Shown here piece after piece: positions 7,121-7,223 of a stretch of DNA of 7,223 nt. The notes beneath the pieces were generated by a model. That model saw only the letters and a program-made list of their open reading frames with translations. It ran no database searches and was not told where the DNA came from. Position 1 is the stretch's first letter. Every line of letters begins with the position of its first letter. The translations under genes and the position numbers were made by a program. Location of the stretch: the NCBI GenBank assembly GCA_903854305.1, contig CAINWC010000027.1:1-7223 (forward strand), written 5' to 3'. The stretch comes from an uncultured Pseudomonadota bacterium. GTDB lineage: Bacteria > Pseudomonadota > Gammaproteobacteria > Burkholderiales > Methylophilaceae.

Positions 7121-7150
7121 TTAGGCCTAACCCTTTATGTTTAGGCCTTA
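7121..7150. repeat. Twin palindromic boxes TTAGGCCTAA / TTAGGCCTTA
   Basis: TTAGGCCTAA at 7121-7130 is a perfect 10-bp palindrome, and TTAGGCCTTA at 7141-7150 is a copy with one change. Their starts are exactly 20 bp apart, about two turns of the helix, with a 10-base spacer. They could be a paired operator for a dimeric regulator, or a hairpin, since the two boxes can also pair with each other with one mismatch. They lie about 70 bp upstream of the synthetase -10 candidate and just before a possible rightward start at 7161, so they could serve either direction. Confidence 0.35.
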
Positions 7151-7160
7151 TGCTTAAACC

Positions 7161-7223
7161 GTGCGATTTACTGATGTGGCACTTGCCGAAGAAGGCTATT
7201 TAAGCAATAATTTAGTCTTTGTA
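7161..7223 (+). CDS. Possible start of a divergent rightward gene, cut by the window edge
   Basis: From GTG 7161 a frame stays open for 21 codons to the end of the window, and reads VRFTDVALAEEGYLSNNLVFV. An in-frame TAA at 7155-7157 just before it means a start must lie at or after 7158. The peptide is soluble-protein-like, but it is too short to name, has a GTG start and no convincing Shine-Dalgarno. It may equally be non-coding sequence before a gene that starts outside the window; an open stretch this short is weak evidence. Confidence 0.25.
   Translation, partial: MRFTDVALAEEGYLSNNLVFV

Overview
The window looks like chromosomal DNA from a Gram-negative proteobacterium of moderate GC content. 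The evidence is an exported Lig E-type DNA ligase with a classical signal peptide and a proteobacterial style of redoxin and oxidoreductase genes. A methylotrophic betaproteobacterium of the Methylophilaceae kind would fit by general resemblance, but nothing here proves the genus. I saw no tRNA, rRNA, CRISPR array, insertion sequence or phage gene.

Layout. Positions 1-1318 carry two rightward genes: the 3' end of a thioredoxin-fold (AhpC/TSA-like) protein and a complete Gfo/Idh/MocA-family NAD(P)-dependent oxidoreductase, probably co-transcribed. A 175-bp convergent intergenic region (1319-1493) holds a plausible intrinsic terminator and a second hairpin. Positions 1494-6996 carry three leftward genes. 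In order of transcription from the right they are a 1334-residue nonribosomal peptide synthetase, a 4'-phosphopantetheinyl transferase whose ATG abuts the synthetase stop codon, and, 61 bp further on, a secreted ATP-dependent DNA ligase. Positions 6997-7223 are the upstream control region of that operon, with a perfect TATAAT on the minus strand and a pair of palindromic TTAGGCCT(A/T)A boxes. They also hold a possible first few codons of a divergent rightward gene cut by the window edge.

The notable system is the synthetase plus its transferase. The synthetase has one adenylation domain, one carrier domain and then three repeated units, each made of two membrane spans and a left-handed beta-helix (hexapeptide-repeat) domain. 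It has no canonical condensation or thioesterase domain. This is the architecture of the epsilon-poly-L-lysine synthetase (Pls) of Streptomyces, which makes homopolymers or short chains of a single amino acid at the membrane. The neighbouring transferase would convert the apo carrier domain (Ser566) to its active holo form, so the pair looks like a self-contained two-gene pathway. The product cannot be read with certainty. The specificity pocket, aligned by hand, carries an extra acidic residue that would suit a basic amino acid. The exported ligase downstream may share the transcript; a link between a cationic polymer and extracellular DNA is only a speculation.
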